43,127 bases of DNA from Ruminococcaceae bacterium OttesenSCG-928-L11 (GCA_030265885.1 JAJDGX010000006.1:1-43127), one strand, 5' to 3'. Positions 1 through 8,048 are shown, numbered from the stretch's first letter. The notes: generated by a model not told the origin, from the letters alone. Made by a program: numbers and translations.

Positions 1-835
1 CAAGTAGGCTGTAGCCAGAGTTTTCCGAAAGAGCACGCATTACAATAGCAGGTTGATTTTGCACCGACTCCTCAAATGTTCCAACACCTTTCATGCTGAT
101 CAGTTTCGCAAGCTCCTGCTCCTCCAGAGAGAAAGCTTCGGAGGAGTAAACCACATTTAGATTATTATCCAGCAAATATGTGTTTCGCCTGCTCTCGCCG
201 GAGTAATTGTCAAAAATAGAAGTGAACTCCTTTTCAGAGACAAGAAAGGCAAGCGACGCCTCTGGGATAAGGCTCATGTAGGGGATGGGGTACACAAAGG
301 CGGCGAGGGGAGCATCCTGTTGCATGCTCTGCCCCTCTTTCAGCATCCGCAGCGCTTTGTTGTTCTGGGTAGAATTTAGTGTAGAAAACAGGCCTGACAT
401 CGTCAAGTTAGTATTTGTCCCCACATGTTCTTCAAAATCGATATAGCGATACTTCCCGTCTGCTGAATAAATATCGGTATCTCCCCGGAAATACAGGAGA
501 AGCTGAACATCTTCGGTCATATTATTCACATAACTGTTCAGACGTTGAGAGAGCAACTCGGAAAATGCCTTCTGGCTTTTTTGCTCCCGATACTGATAAA
601 AGCCGGAGTCAACCTCCCGGCTAGAGAAATGGTATGCTATGTTAGACATTGATTCCAGCATATAATCTATCCGATTTAGCGACCGGGATACAGATGCGAA
701 TTGATTGTTTTTGACCTCTGTATTGAGGCTGATTACATTAAAATAGTAAAATAGCATACCGAAAGTAATTACCGAGATAAGTATAATCCCTAAATAAGAG
801 AGAAAATATCGCAGGAACAGACTTTTCTTCTTCAT
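1..835 (-). CDS. Partial membrane sensor / transmembrane AraC-type regulator (N-terminal part)
   Basis: The minus frame is open from an ATG at 835 to the window edge, so it is absent from the ORF track. A GGGAGAAAG ribosome site precedes the ATG. The product starts MKKKSLFLRYFLSYLGIILI, a basic tail followed by one membrane helix (about residues 9-32), then a long extracytoplasmic segment with YPIPYMSLIPEA and a YLLDNNLNVVYSS stretch like dCACHE sensor domains. The same layout occurs in the complete AraC regulator at 20279, whose sensor also has a YPIPMYARNPKA segment. The output domain lies outside the window: an AraC helix-turn-helix is most likely, a YesM-like histidine kinase is possible. 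It is divergent from the sulfatase gene and so is a candidate regulator of it. Confidence 0.7.
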   Translation of the reverse strand, partial: MKKKSLFLRYFLSYLGIILISVITFGMLFYYFNVISLNTEVKNNQFASVSRSLNRIDYMLESMSNIAYHFSSREVDSGFYQYREQKSQKAFSELLSQRLNSYVNNMTEDVQLLLYFRGDTDIYSADGKYRYIDFEEHVGTNTNLTMSGLFSTLNSTQNNKALRMLKEGQSMQQDAPLAAFVYPIPYMSLIPEASLAFLVSEKEFTSIFDNYSGESRRNTYLLDNNLNVVYSSEAFSLEEQELAKLISMKGVGTFEESVQNQPAIVMRALSENSGYSLL

Positions 836-934
836 CTTTCTCCCTCTTCTCTTTGTACGGTCATATTATCTTTAATTAGTATATTCCCGGCTACACCGAA
901 AAGCAAGTTTGACATAGCGGGAAAAAGTGACAAA

Positions 935-963
935 TTGTGCTATGCTACATTAAATGCTATAGT
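935..963 (+). promoter_or_regulatory. Predicted promoter of the sulfatase/sulfotransferase unit
   Basis: TTGTGC and TATAGT are separated by 17 bases, about 120 bases before the sulfatase start. A short inverted repeat, TGCTAC at 943-948 and GTAGCA at 962-967, overlaps the -10 region and could be an operator. The rest of the 836-1081 gap is AT-rich with no other gene. Confidence 0.4.
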
Positions 964-1081
964 AGCAATAGTATATTGGGTAAGGGGGGATGAAAACAAA
1001 TTGTGAAAATTATACAAAAATACATGGTTCGACATTGTTCTTCATTTGAGTAAGCTATTCTAGCTTATAGGAGGTATTCGC

Positions 1082-2503
1082 GTGAGTCAACCAGCAATCA
1101 TCCTAATAACCTGCGATGAGCTGCGCAGAGATGCTATCAGCGCTTACGGCAACTCCGTTGTCCCGACACCCTATATTGATTCCATTGCACAAAATGGAAC
1201 GAGATTTGATCGCTGTTATACTGTAAGTCCATGGTGCTTGCCAGCGCGTTGCTCAATTTTGACAGGAAAATATCCACATCACACGGGTGCCTACAGCAAC
1301 TTCCGCAAGTGTCCGTTGGATGTTGGTATCGACAACATGTTTACTCTGCTTCACAATGCTTCCTATCATACATCTTTGTTTGGCAAATGCCACTTTGCCC
1401 CGGTGCCTTATTCCCAAACGAGGCCGGGCAAGACCCTGCCGTATGATCAATTTCGTGATTACTATGTCCGGCTTGGAATTGACCATCTGCGTCTACAGGA
1501 CGATAAGCAGGTCTCTATTTGGTTTTACGATGATTACAGCAAAGAGCTGGATGCAGCAGGATACTTAAAATCCTATCGGGATTGTAACTGGGATGCAAAA
1601 AACCAATTGGTATATCCGTTTCCCGGGCCATCAAAATGGCATCCTGATGCATGGGTTGGGCAACAGGCAACGGATTACATTAAAAACTGGAACAGGCCAG
1701 ACCCTTTCTTCTCATGGATCTCTTTCAGTGGTCCACATTACCCATTCGATGCTCCGGAAGAATATTTGCAGCGCGCAAGTGACATCGAACTGCCACAACG
1801 TCTTGGCAAAGAAGGTGAATGGTGCGATCCCGGCCGCATTCATTACTGTAATTATCATGGCCCGGGAAATATTGACGGTGCGGGAAAGGCTCCCGAAAAA
1901 GGCTGCAAGAATTATTCGGAAGCCTATTGGGATCGCATGAGACGCAGTTACTATGCGAACATTGCGCTTATTGACGATCAGGTCGGCGAAATTCAGAAAG
2001 CAGCAAAAGCTCGCTTTGGGGACGATTGTCTCATATTCTTTACCGCCGATCACGGTGAGATGCTAGGGGATCACGGCATCTGGGGAAAGCACAACTGCGG
2101 ATACGATCAAGTATGGCGCATTCCCTTGCTGGCACATTTTCCCGGCATGGATTCACCAACAGTTTCTGATGCGATTGTGAACTTAAACGATCTGTTGCCG
2201 ACAATGCTGGAGGTGGCGGGACTCCCTTCAGCTATCTGCGATGGAATCAGTTTGCTGGAGCAGAAAAAGGGCAACGGCTATTCATATACCGTTGCAGAAG
2301 GCGAAGGGTACGCTGCCATTACAGACGGGAGATACAAATATATACATATTCAAAAGGATGGCAAGTTTTTCAGGGAATTTCTTGATTTGCAAAATGACCC
2401 GGATGAATTTTGCAATATCATCGCAGAACCGAGTTGCCAGAGTGAAGTCGCGCGTATGAGTATGCGACTGTTGGAGCATTTTTTTCCGGCGCTTCTTCCT
2501 TAA
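1082..2503 (+). CDS. Cytosolic type I sulfatase (Cys-type, formylglycine-dependent)
   Basis: This 473-residue alkaline-phosphatase-superfamily sulfatase hydrolyses sulfate esters. The signature CLPARCSILTG near residue 51 is the C-x-P-x-R motif whose cysteine is converted to formylglycine; in anaerobes this is done by a radical-SAM maturase (anSME), not seen here. The metal site is visible in ITCDELRRDA near the N-terminus and TADHGEMLGDHG near residue 326. The end, EFLDLQNDPDEFCNI, is the usual C-terminal sulfatase strand. There is no signal peptide, so it should act inside the cell on an imported substrate. The start is a GTG with TAGGAGG seven bases upstream. It is followed on the same strand by an arylsulfotransferase. 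The substrate cannot be told from sequence. Confidence 0.9.
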   Translation: MSQPAIILITCDELRRDAISAYGNSVVPTPYIDSIAQNGTRFDRCYTVSPWCLPARCSILTGKYPHHTGAYSNFRKCPLDVGIDNMFTLLHNASYHTSLFGKCHFAPVPYSQTRPGKTLPYDQFRDYYVRLGIDHLRLQDDKQVSIWFYDDYSKELDAAGYLKSYRDCNWDAKNQLVYPFPGPSKWHPDAWVGQQATDYIKNWNRPDPFFSWISFSGPHYPFDAPEEYLQRASDIELPQRLGKEGEWCDPGRIHYCNYHGPGNIDGAGKAPEKGCKNYSEAYWDRMRRSYYANIALIDDQVGEIQKAAKARFGDDCLIFFTADHGEMLGDHGIWGKHNCGYDQVWRIPLLAHFPGMDSPTVSDAIVNLNDLLPTMLEVAGLPSAICDGISLLEQKKGNGYSYTVAEGEGYAAITDGRYKYIHIQKDGKFFREFLDLQNDPDEFCNIIAEPSCQSEVARMSMRLLEHFFPALLP

Positions 2504-2689
2504 GTATTTTCCCATATTATTGTGGTTCGCCCGACCCAATAAGGCGAAACGCTTATGATGGTATAAGCCAGAACACATTCCAACCGATTATATAAATAGG
2601 AGGGGGTGACGCTAAAATAAGTGCCTCGCGTTCACTGACAAAAGCATCTGATAAACACGATGATATGACAGAGAAAGGGGCTTAAAGTT

Positions 2690-4366
2690 ATGACTAGAAT
2701 CAGCATTTCTCCGCGGCCACCAATTAATCAGGGAATTGACAGCACAAACGAAATGGTATTGGCGCACACACAGACATACAACCGCCTGTTATCTGCAGTG
2801 GATTCTACGCATACTATCCAAGGGGGACCAATCGTTGTGTTGAACCCCTATGGAACAGCGCCGCTTAGCGGAACAATAGGTCTTTGGGCTGAAGATGAGC
2901 GACCAGTTACAGTGGAGATTTACACGCCCAACAGTGGCGTGGTCATCTCTTACCAAGTTCAGCCAACAGTTGGTGCAAATGTGTTGCCGTTGGTAGGTCT
3001 GGCACCGGAAATCGCTAACGAAGTGCATATCATTGATGAGGACAGCGTGTCCTATATCACCACTGTTACAACCGCTGCATTGCCGGCTGTAGACGCAGAC
3101 ATTCCCCCTTCTACAGGAAGAAAAACGGGTTTTCCTATTGTACAGATAACTGTGCCGCTGGTGAATCCACCCCAAAAGACTGATGAGCTTTATTTTATTT
3201 CAATATCCAGACGTTACAATATTGGGGTGGATTATAAAGGAGTTGTACGGTGGTACACTACTTTGGATATTCCATCGTTCAACCTGCTGCGCCTTGCAAA
3301 TGGCACATTCCTATCCACCGGCAATGATTTTGACACGTTTAAACGGCTGTATAACTATGATATGACAGGCCGTGTTTACACTGTTTATATTCTGGATAAC
3401 AATGCCCACCACTCACTTTATGAAATGCCCAATGGTGAAATATTGATGCCTTCAGAATATACCGGACAAACCTCATCAGACGGCTTGTCTATTATTAGCT
3501 TGAGTGATGGATTGGAAACTGCCTATTATGATATACGAGAAGTCATGGACACCAACCGAGTGGCTCGCCCTCAGGAGCCAACTGCCATTGACTGGATTCA
3601 CATTAACCAATCGTTTTACAATGCAACGAATGATCTGTTAATTACATCCGGCCGTCATCAAGCAGTTTGGGGTATGAAAGCAAATGATGGCACACTGGTG
3701 TTCATTCTTGGCAACCGAGAAGGCTGGAGCGCTGATTTTCAACAGTATCTGCTTACTCCAGTCGATGAGACAGGAACTCCGATTTATGATTTCTCACAGC
3801 CAGCTGATGTTGCACGTGCAGATAAGGAGTTCTGGAACTGGGGGCAGCACGCTGTTCTGGAAGTACCAAACAACACACCGGGCATAGTTGAGTTTTTCTT
3901 ATTTGACAACGGAAACTATCGCTCCAGAACTGATGCCGATAGTCTTTTGCCGAATGACAACTGGAGCCGTATTGTACGCTACTTGGTTGATACAAACAAC
4001 ATGACGGTACAAATGTTGTTTGAGTATGGCCGAGTAGAGGTGGCTTCCAGAGGGTATTCGTGTTATGTGAGCAATCAACAGGTGCTTGCAAATGGTAATT
4101 ATTTGGTTAATTTCGGCGGACATATCGTTGATGAAAACGGTCGCAATATAACCGAAAACTTTGGATATAGCGATATCAATGATCCTCTTGCTGGCAGCCA
4201 GGCCATGGGCTTGTTGACGCTGCAGGAAATTGATCCAGCAACAAAGTTGCCCGTTTTTGAGTTGACTAGTACTTCCGGTAAGCTTAAAAACCAAGTGGAT
4301 GATGGCCCTGATTTCCACATAGAATTTTACAGCTTCCGCTCCTTCAAATTTCCAATTATTCAGTAA
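2690..4366 (+). CDS. Arylsulfate sulfotransferase (ASST family)
   Basis: This 558-residue protein moves a sulfo group from a phenolic sulfate ester to another phenol without PAPS. Landmarks of the ASST beta-propeller are DWIHINQSFYN (about 303-313), ITSGRHQAVWGM (about 319-330) and NWGQHAVLEVPNN (about 382-394). These match the DWxHxN, SRHQ and QHA segments that carry the active-site histidines and arginine in the Escherichia coli enzyme. An N-terminal beta-sandwich region precedes them. No signal peptide is visible, unlike the periplasmic enterobacterial enzyme, so the location is uncertain. The ATG follows GAAAGGGG. It lies 186 bases after the sulfatase; that gap holds a strong AGGAGGGGG followed by only a four-codon GTG ORF, perhaps a leader. 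A terminator follows the gene. Confidence 0.88.
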   Translation: MTRISISPRPPINQGIDSTNEMVLAHTQTYNRLLSAVDSTHTIQGGPIVVLNPYGTAPLSGTIGLWAEDERPVTVEIYTPNSGVVISYQVQPTVGANVLPLVGLAPEIANEVHIIDEDSVSYITTVTTAALPAVDADIPPSTGRKTGFPIVQITVPLVNPPQKTDELYFISISRRYNIGVDYKGVVRWYTTLDIPSFNLLRLANGTFLSTGNDFDTFKRLYNYDMTGRVYTVYILDNNAHHSLYEMPNGEILMPSEYTGQTSSDGLSIISLSDGLETAYYDIREVMDTNRVARPQEPTAIDWIHINQSFYNATNDLLITSGRHQAVWGMKANDGTLVFILGNREGWSADFQQYLLTPVDETGTPIYDFSQPADVARADKEFWNWGQHAVLEVPNNTPGIVEFFLFDNGNYRSRTDADSLLPNDNWSRIVRYLVDTNNMTVQMLFEYGRVEVASRGYSCYVSNQQVLANGNYLVNFGGHIVDENGRNITENFGYSDINDPLAGSQAMGLLTLQEIDPATKLPVFELTSTSGKLKNQVDDGPDFHIEFYSFRSFKFPIIQ

Positions 4367-4506
4367 TCCGCACATTGTTTGTTACAATGGGTATCTACAT
4401 TTCGTTGTATAGAAGCTGAGGACGTTGTTTCAACGGAAACCCCAGTATGTGGTAATCAACAATCTTATGCCGTTCAGTGGCAAGGTCGGTAAATAGCTTA
4501 TCGAAT

Positions 4507-4552
4507 AAAAGGTCAGCGCAGCTTCACTGTTGAGACTGCGCTGACCTTTTTG
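4507..4552. terminator. Bidirectional rho-independent terminator
   Basis: AAAAGGTCAGCGCAG (4507-4521) and CTGCGCTGACCTTTT (4536-4550) form a perfect 15-bp stem with a 14-base loop. Runs of A and T on the two sides let it serve both the sulfotransferase unit and the minus-strand ORF at 4581. Confidence 0.9.
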
Positions 4553-4580
4553 TTAAGTACTCTTATGAAAGCACAGTCCA

Positions 4581-4808
4581 TTACCAATCTTCTGGTTCTA
4601 AAAGAGTGTACGCCCTGCTATGCCGTTTTTCATTCATCAGTTTATCTAAGCAGGCCGTTGATTCGCTTGCTAAAATGTCACCCTCGATAAACATCTCCTC
4701 ACATTCCTGCTGCGTAATGCGCAGTAGCTCGGCTACTTGCTGAAGCTGCCGTTCGGCATCAGTAATCGCATTAAACGTTTTCGCATACATCGCTTTATAG
4801 TTTGCCAT
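4581..4808 (-). CDS. Small conserved mobile-element protein, function unknown
   Basis: This is a 75-residue, charged, probably helical protein starting MANYKAMYAKTFNAITDAE and ending LLEPEDW. It has no catalytic motif or membrane helix. Small proteins of this style are frequent next to mobilisation genes in clostridial conjugative elements, but I do not recognise a function. The ribosome site (GGGCGGTG) is moderate. It is bounded downstream by the terminator at 4507 and upstream by about 1 kb of hairpin-rich non-coding DNA. Its regular amino-acid composition and bounded position favour a real gene over a chance frame. Confidence 0.6.
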   Translation of the reverse strand: MANYKAMYAKTFNAITDAERQLQQVAELLRITQQECEEMFIEGDILASESTACLDKLMNEKRHSRAYTLLEPEDW

Positions 4809-4901
4809 AAAACACCGCCCATTTCATTCTTGCTCCGAAGCAAAACGGTTCCGCCGCCGGGCAGCGATACCCGGCGCGGTTCCGTCAGCCCCAACGAAAA
4901 A

Positions 4902-4956
4902 GCGCGCATAAAGGTGCAAAGTCAACGCAAGTTGACAATGTGACCTTTACGCGCGC
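4902..4956. repeat. Long imperfect inverted repeat
   Basis: The left arm GCGCGCATAAAGGTGC at 4902 and right arm ACCTTTACGCGCGC ending at 4956 are complementary, and the inner GTCAAC/GTTGAC also pairs, around a CGCAA-type loop. This makes a roughly 25-bp interrupted stem. It could be a relaxase or recombinase binding site. Confidence 0.7.
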
Positions 4957-4987
4957 GGCAACGTAACACAAGCGGATGCCGTGGCTC

Positions 4988-5016
4988 TTGTGAAAAGAGT
5001 GGGAATCCGTTATAAT
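4988..5016 (+). promoter_or_regulatory. Predicted promoter pointing into non-coding DNA
   Basis: TTGTGA at 4988-4993 and a consensus TATAAT at 5011-5016 are separated by 17 bases. No plus-strand gene follows, only the hairpin series at 5082-5376, so the transcript may be a small RNA. Confidence 0.5.
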
Positions 5017-5081
5017 TATTCTTGTCGCGATAGGCCGGGAGAAAGACCCGGTTGCGTAAAGGTGCTCAGACCACCTTCGCA

Positions 5082-5109
5082 CCTCCATGGTGTTGGCGCA
5101 CCGTGGAGG
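5082..5109. repeat. Stem-loop
   Basis: CCTCCATGGTG and CACCGTGGAGG form an 11-bp stem with one mismatch and a six-base loop. A T-rich run (ATTTTTTTG) follows about 20 bases later, so it could be part of an imperfect terminator. Confidence 0.5.
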
Positions 5110-5190
5110 CTCGCGGCTCCTTCATTTTTTTGTGGAGCTACGATTATTGTAGCATGGAAATAGTGGAAAAGCAAGATTGATGTGACACTT

Positions 5191-5217
5191 AGGTCTGCCC
5201 TGTTTCAGGGCAGACCT
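5191..5217. repeat. Perfect 12-bp stem-loop
   Basis: AGGTCTGCCCTG and CAGGGCAGACCT flank a TTT loop. The same CAGGGCAGAC core appears in the terminator at 37031-37073, near the second transfer module. Confidence 0.75.
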
Positions 5218-5234
5218 CTCACTAACGAAACATT

Positions 5235-5376
5235 TCCAAAGGTACCGAAACGGTACCTTTGGATTTGAAACAGAACAGGTGCAGCCCCGTATCAGGACTG
5301 CATATTCACCGCTCCGAAGCTGATGTAGTGATTCGCTACATCAGGTGCTCCAAAGGTATCGAAACGCTACTTTTGA
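5235..5376. repeat. Duplicated stem-loops separated by a third hairpin
   Basis: TCCAAAGGTACCG-AAA-CGGTACCTTTGGA (5235-5263) is a perfect 13-bp stem. A degenerate copy, TCCAAAGGTATCG-AAA-CGCTACTTTTGA, lies at 5349-5376. Between them CTGATGTAG (5320-5328) pairs with CTACATCAG (5336-5344). Related hairpins in series suggest a protein-binding array or a folded transcript. Confidence 0.7.
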
Positions 5377-5943
5377 TACGCGCCTATCACTACAGATGGG
5401 ATAACAAATCGTTACCCCATATCGCCGAATCGAAAGGTCAGTGTTTATGACCTTTGCCTCAAAACGGTGCTCGATACAGTGCCGTCAGTGACGGGAGTGA
5501 CGGCAAACCGGATATGTCCTAATGGGCGACACTGCCGCCCCTCCTGACCCTCATCGCAAACGAGGACCCACAGCTCTCTAACGGCGGGAGTTTCCAGACT
5601 CGATAGTCCTCCGGTGGTATCCCTACACCACCCCAGGCGTTCGAGGTGCAGAAAGCATATGAAATCCAATGGGTTCAGAGCCCCAAAATCGATTCAAAGT
5701 CGAGGGCTACCCACAGCGCGCCCTGTGTCCGGCCCTGTCGCCCCTGTGTGGGGTTTGGGGAGCAAAGTCGGCCCCGTACCCATCACACCTCAACCGAAGC
5801 CCTGCTGCCCGAATTTGCAGAGGGATTAAAAAGCTGATTGTCATCACACTTTCGGCAAACCACATCAGTTGAAAAGAGTGCAGACCGGCTATAAAGTCAA
5901 GGGAGGAAAAATGATGATTTTCAACGATGTTTCAATATAGTTT

Positions 5944-7134
5944 TCAACAGACTGAAGCAGGGATCATGGGCTGATAAGGTTTGTTGTCGCGTAAGACAGC
6001 AAAGATTACAGAGGTCATCTTTTTGGTGACATGCCCGATGATTTTCATATATTTCATGCCTTCAGCGGCCTTCTTTTCGTAGTAAGCACGAAACATGGGG
6101 TCATGTCGGACAGCAGAGGTCGAGGCCATCCAAAGAGCTCTTCGCAGATAGGGAGAGCCGCGCTTGGACATATGGTTCTTGTAGCCGACAAAATCCCCGG
6201 ATTGCTTTACCGTAGGGTCGACACCGGCGAACGCAGCCAATTTATCCGCAGATTTGAAGCGAGAGATGTCTCCAATCTCAGAAAGTATAACAGCAGCGAG
6301 TGTTGGTCCGATGCCGGTGATGGTTGTGATAGGTGTTTTGAAATCTGCCATAAGTGCGGCGATTTTTTCATCCATGCACTCAATTTGGCTCAAGGTGAAT
6401 TTGATTTGTTTGATGTAATTTTGTATCAGTTCTGCATAGACACCGCATGTATCGGCCACTCCAAAAGTCGCCTTTGCAGTTTCAATGATTTCCACCGCTT
6501 TTGCCTGTCCATAGCGTCCGTTGGTGTATTTGAGCAAGAGATTGGTCAGAGTTGATGTGCGAATTCTGCAAAGCATTTGCGGTGTCGGATAGTGCAGCAG
6601 GATTTCTTTAGACGCTACCCCAAAAGTATCTGTGAAAATGTGGTTGTATTCGGGGAAAACCTGATCAAGCAATGTGATTACTTTACGCTTGATATCAGAT
6701 ACAGAGTCCATCATGAAGCATCTGTTCCGGCAGAGCTCCCGCAGAGCGTGAAGTTTTTCCTGCGGTACTTTGGTCTCAGAAAATCTGCCAAATCGGATCA
6801 CTTCGGCGATGATGAAAGAGTCGCGGGAATCGCTCTTATTCTGTCGTATATAGAGACCCCGTAGGGCGTCAGATTGGATAGGGTTGAGGACATGAACCTG
6901 ATAGCCTTCGTTCTTCAATCGGGTGTAAATTGCCAGCCAGTAGTGACCGGTGGACTCCATTCCAAACACAAGCTGGTTTCTATGTGTGGTGAATTTGCGT
7001 ACTTTATCCAGCAGCTTATTGTATCCAGTGCAAGAGTTTTGGAAACGAAACGCCTTTTGAACAACATTCCCATCGCTGTCCATGATAATTGCTTCATGTG
7101 CGCTCTTGGCAATATCGATCCCGATAATAAACAT
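5944..7134 (-). CDS. IS110-family transposase (DEDD recombinase)
   Basis: This 396-residue protein has the RuvC-like DEDD domain at the N-terminus (FIIGIDIAKSAHEAI, then GMESTGHYWLAIY near residue 59). The C-terminal Transposase_20 domain carries TTITGIGPTLAAVILSEIG, FAGVDPTVKQSGDF and SKRGSPYLRRALW, which holds the candidate catalytic serine. These enzymes cut and rejoin DNA guided by a bridge RNA. Length is normal and the frame intact, so the copy may be active. The ATG has only a weak GGGGT ribosome site, and translation may depend on the upstream left-end transcript. It sits in non-coding DNA between two genes of the older element, so it disrupts nothing obvious. Confidence 0.95.
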   Translation of the reverse strand: MFIIGIDIAKSAHEAIIMDSDGNVVQKAFRFQNSCTGYNKLLDKVRKFTTHRNQLVFGMESTGHYWLAIYTRLKNEGYQVHVLNPIQSDALRGLYIRQNKSDSRDSFIIAEVIRFGRFSETKVPQEKLHALRELCRNRCFMMDSVSDIKRKVITLLDQVFPEYNHIFTDTFGVASKEILLHYPTPQMLCRIRTSTLTNLLLKYTNGRYGQAKAVEIIETAKATFGVADTCGVYAELIQNYIKQIKFTLSQIECMDEKIAALMADFKTPITTITGIGPTLAAVILSEIGDISRFKSADKLAAFAGVDPTVKQSGDFVGYKNHMSKRGSPYLRRALWMASTSAVRHDPMFRAYYEKKAAEGMKYMKIIGHVTKKMTSVIFAVLRDNKPYQPMIPASVC

Positions 7135-7160
7135 AGTAATACCCCATGTTAAAAGAATTT

Positions 7161-7327
7161 ACAGACAGCCCTCACAGTCCTATGGATCATATCCTGCTTC
7201 GATATTAGCGGAAAATCAAGTGATCCCCGCATCCGGCTTATAAATGAAATCCCATAAGATAGAGGTCCCACGCTGCACACAGCGGACTTGGGGCCGCAAG
7301 GAAAAAGAAGGGAACCTCTGTCTGTAT
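7161..7327 (-). ncRNA. Candidate IS110 bridge RNA
   Basis: Transcription from the TATAAT at 7339-7334 (minus) should start near 7327. ACAGACAG (minus, 7325-7318) pairs perfectly with CTGTCTGT (minus, 7168-7161), closing a roughly 165-base domain just before the transposase start. Inside, AGAGGTTCCC pairs with GGGACCTCT around one bulge, and CGCTG/CAGCG forms a smaller hairpin. The segment TTTATAAGCCGGATG closely resembles the predicted right-end/left-end junction (TTTATAGCCGGGCGATG), as expected for a donor-binding loop. Known bridge RNAs are about this length and position. The structure was folded by eye only. Confidence 0.6.
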
Positions 7328-7333
7328 GAGGCT

Positions 7334-7339
7334 ATTATA
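7334..7339 (-). promoter_or_regulatory. Left-end -10 box, completed by a right-end -35 on circularisation
   Basis: The minus strand reads TATAAT here, with no good -35 in the flank. The right end carries TTGACT (minus, 5900-5895). Joining at the shared CCGG gives TTGACT-17 bases-TATAAT. The promoter would therefore be strong only in the excised circle. Confidence 0.6.
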
Positions 7340-7512
7340 TCATCGCCCGGTTTGGACGTTGATAACGATGCTCCCGACGCTGGCTGCTTCAGCGGGGGAA
7401 ACTTTAGAAAAGTTCCCCCCGAACCCCCTTCAAAGCTGTCCTTTGCACGGATAGAAGATATTGGAAGAAATGAGGAGGTTGACCTGATACTATTATATAG
7501 CAGGAAAAAGAA

Positions 7513-7668
7513 GCGGGGTCGGTAGGGCTGCCCCCACTTCGCTCAAACTGCCCCGCGGTGCGGGTCAGGGAACGGTCAGATACAGGGGTCGGATTTGCCG
7601 ACACTAGACTCTCAGCGGGGTCGGAATCTCGAATAATCCCTTTGTCAAGCGGTAAACTGCGGGGTCGC
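7513..7668 (+). repeat. Iteron-like GCGGGGTCGG direct repeats
   Basis: GCGGGGTCGG occurs at 7513-7522 and 7615-7624, with variants CAGGGGTCGG at 7583-7592 and GCGGGGTCGC at 7659-7668. All face the same way and lie just downstream of an HTH gene, so they may be binding sites for a replication or regulatory protein. Confidence 0.5.
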
Positions 7669-7709
7669 TGTGAGAAACGCCGTCAAATATGATTTGGATG
7701 CTGGATAAA

Positions 7710-7739
7710 GGCCTTATGTCGCCAAGGCGCCATAAGGCC
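7710..7739. repeat. Stem-loop
   Basis: GGCCTTATG and CATAAGGCC form a perfect 9-bp stem, with GCC/GGC pairing again inside the loop. No T-run follows on either strand, so it is not an obvious terminator. Confidence 0.6.
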
Positions 7740-7950
7740 GAAAAACACGCGTCCGGCAATGCCGATCGGGATCAAAAGCATGACATAACTTTTTCTCTTC
7801 TGTATAAGATTTTGATGCCAGAAAAGCAGATAGTGGCATCAAAACGCCAATAATCTTGAATGTAGTATTTATACCCATCCCTTTATTGGCTGAAAATACC
7901 CTTACACAGCAGGGGTGTCCACTTGTTGGAGTCCCCTGTATTTGCTCCTG

Positions 7951-7981
7951 CAAAGGGTGTCGCGTTTCGCGACACCCTTTG
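7951..7981. terminator. Strong hairpin after the HTH gene
   Basis: CAAAGGGTGTCGCG (7951-7964) and CGCGACACCCTTTG (7968-7981) form a perfect 14-bp stem with a TTT loop. It lies about 70 bases past the stop of the minus-strand gene at 8049. A clear T-tract is missing, so termination is likely but not certain. Confidence 0.5.
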
Positions 7982-8048
7982 TATCATTTTGGGCATCCCA
8001 GCTCAGCGGTGTGATAGCTCTGTATGCAGTACGGGCACATTTCACCAC

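Larger units (their letters stand above)
4809..5884. other. About 1.1 kb hairpin-rich non-coding region
   Basis: I see no convincing gene; the ORFs listed here overlap in several frames and lack ribosome sites. The stretch holds a 55-base inverted repeat, a good plus-strand promoter and at least five stem-loops (4902, 5082, 5191, 5235, 5320, 5349). A GC-rich part (5700-5800) contains the words GTGTGGGGTTTGGGGAGC. Such structure near mobilisation genes suggests a transfer origin or a structured RNA, but no known oriT could be matched. Confidence 0.45.
5885..7350 (-). mobile_element. IS110-family insertion sequence (about 1.46 kb)
   Basis: The transposase gene has a short right end after its stop and a roughly 200-base left end before its start, the usual IS110 layout without terminal inverted repeats. 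Both proposed edges share CCGG (5885-5888 and 7347-7350), which would be the target core. If the ends are joined there, TTGACT from the right end and TATAAT from the left end are separated by exactly 17 bases. That agrees with the promoter known to form in IS110-family circles. The edges are inferred from this spacing, not from an empty-site comparison. Confidence 0.7.
7351..8048. other. Non-coding region with direct repeats and hairpins
   Basis: No gene is convincing; the 79-residue frame at 7714-7953 crosses strong hairpins and has no homology I recognise. The stretch contains four iteron-like repeats (7513-7668) and three stem-loops, at about 7393-7415 (GGGGAAACTTT/AAGTTCCCC), 7710-7739 and 7951-7981. 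Confidence 0.4.

Noticed and set aside
5191-5376. Possible CRISPR-like array
   Set aside because: Only two related hairpins are present, with no regular spacers and no cas genes.
5614-5872. Overlapping plus-strand ORFs of 63-71 residues
   Set aside because: Three frames are open together because of GC-rich composition; none has a ribosome site.
6031-6555. 174-residue ORF opposite the IS110 transposase
   Set aside because: Antisense shadow of a clear transposase gene.
7244-7525. 93-residue plus-strand ORF across the IS110 left end
   Set aside because: It crosses the proposed element border and overlaps the bridge RNA candidate; no domain is visible.
7714-7953. 79-residue minus-strand ORF
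   Set aside because: It spans strong hairpins, has no ribosome site or recognisable domain, and lies in a repeat-rich non-coding stretch.
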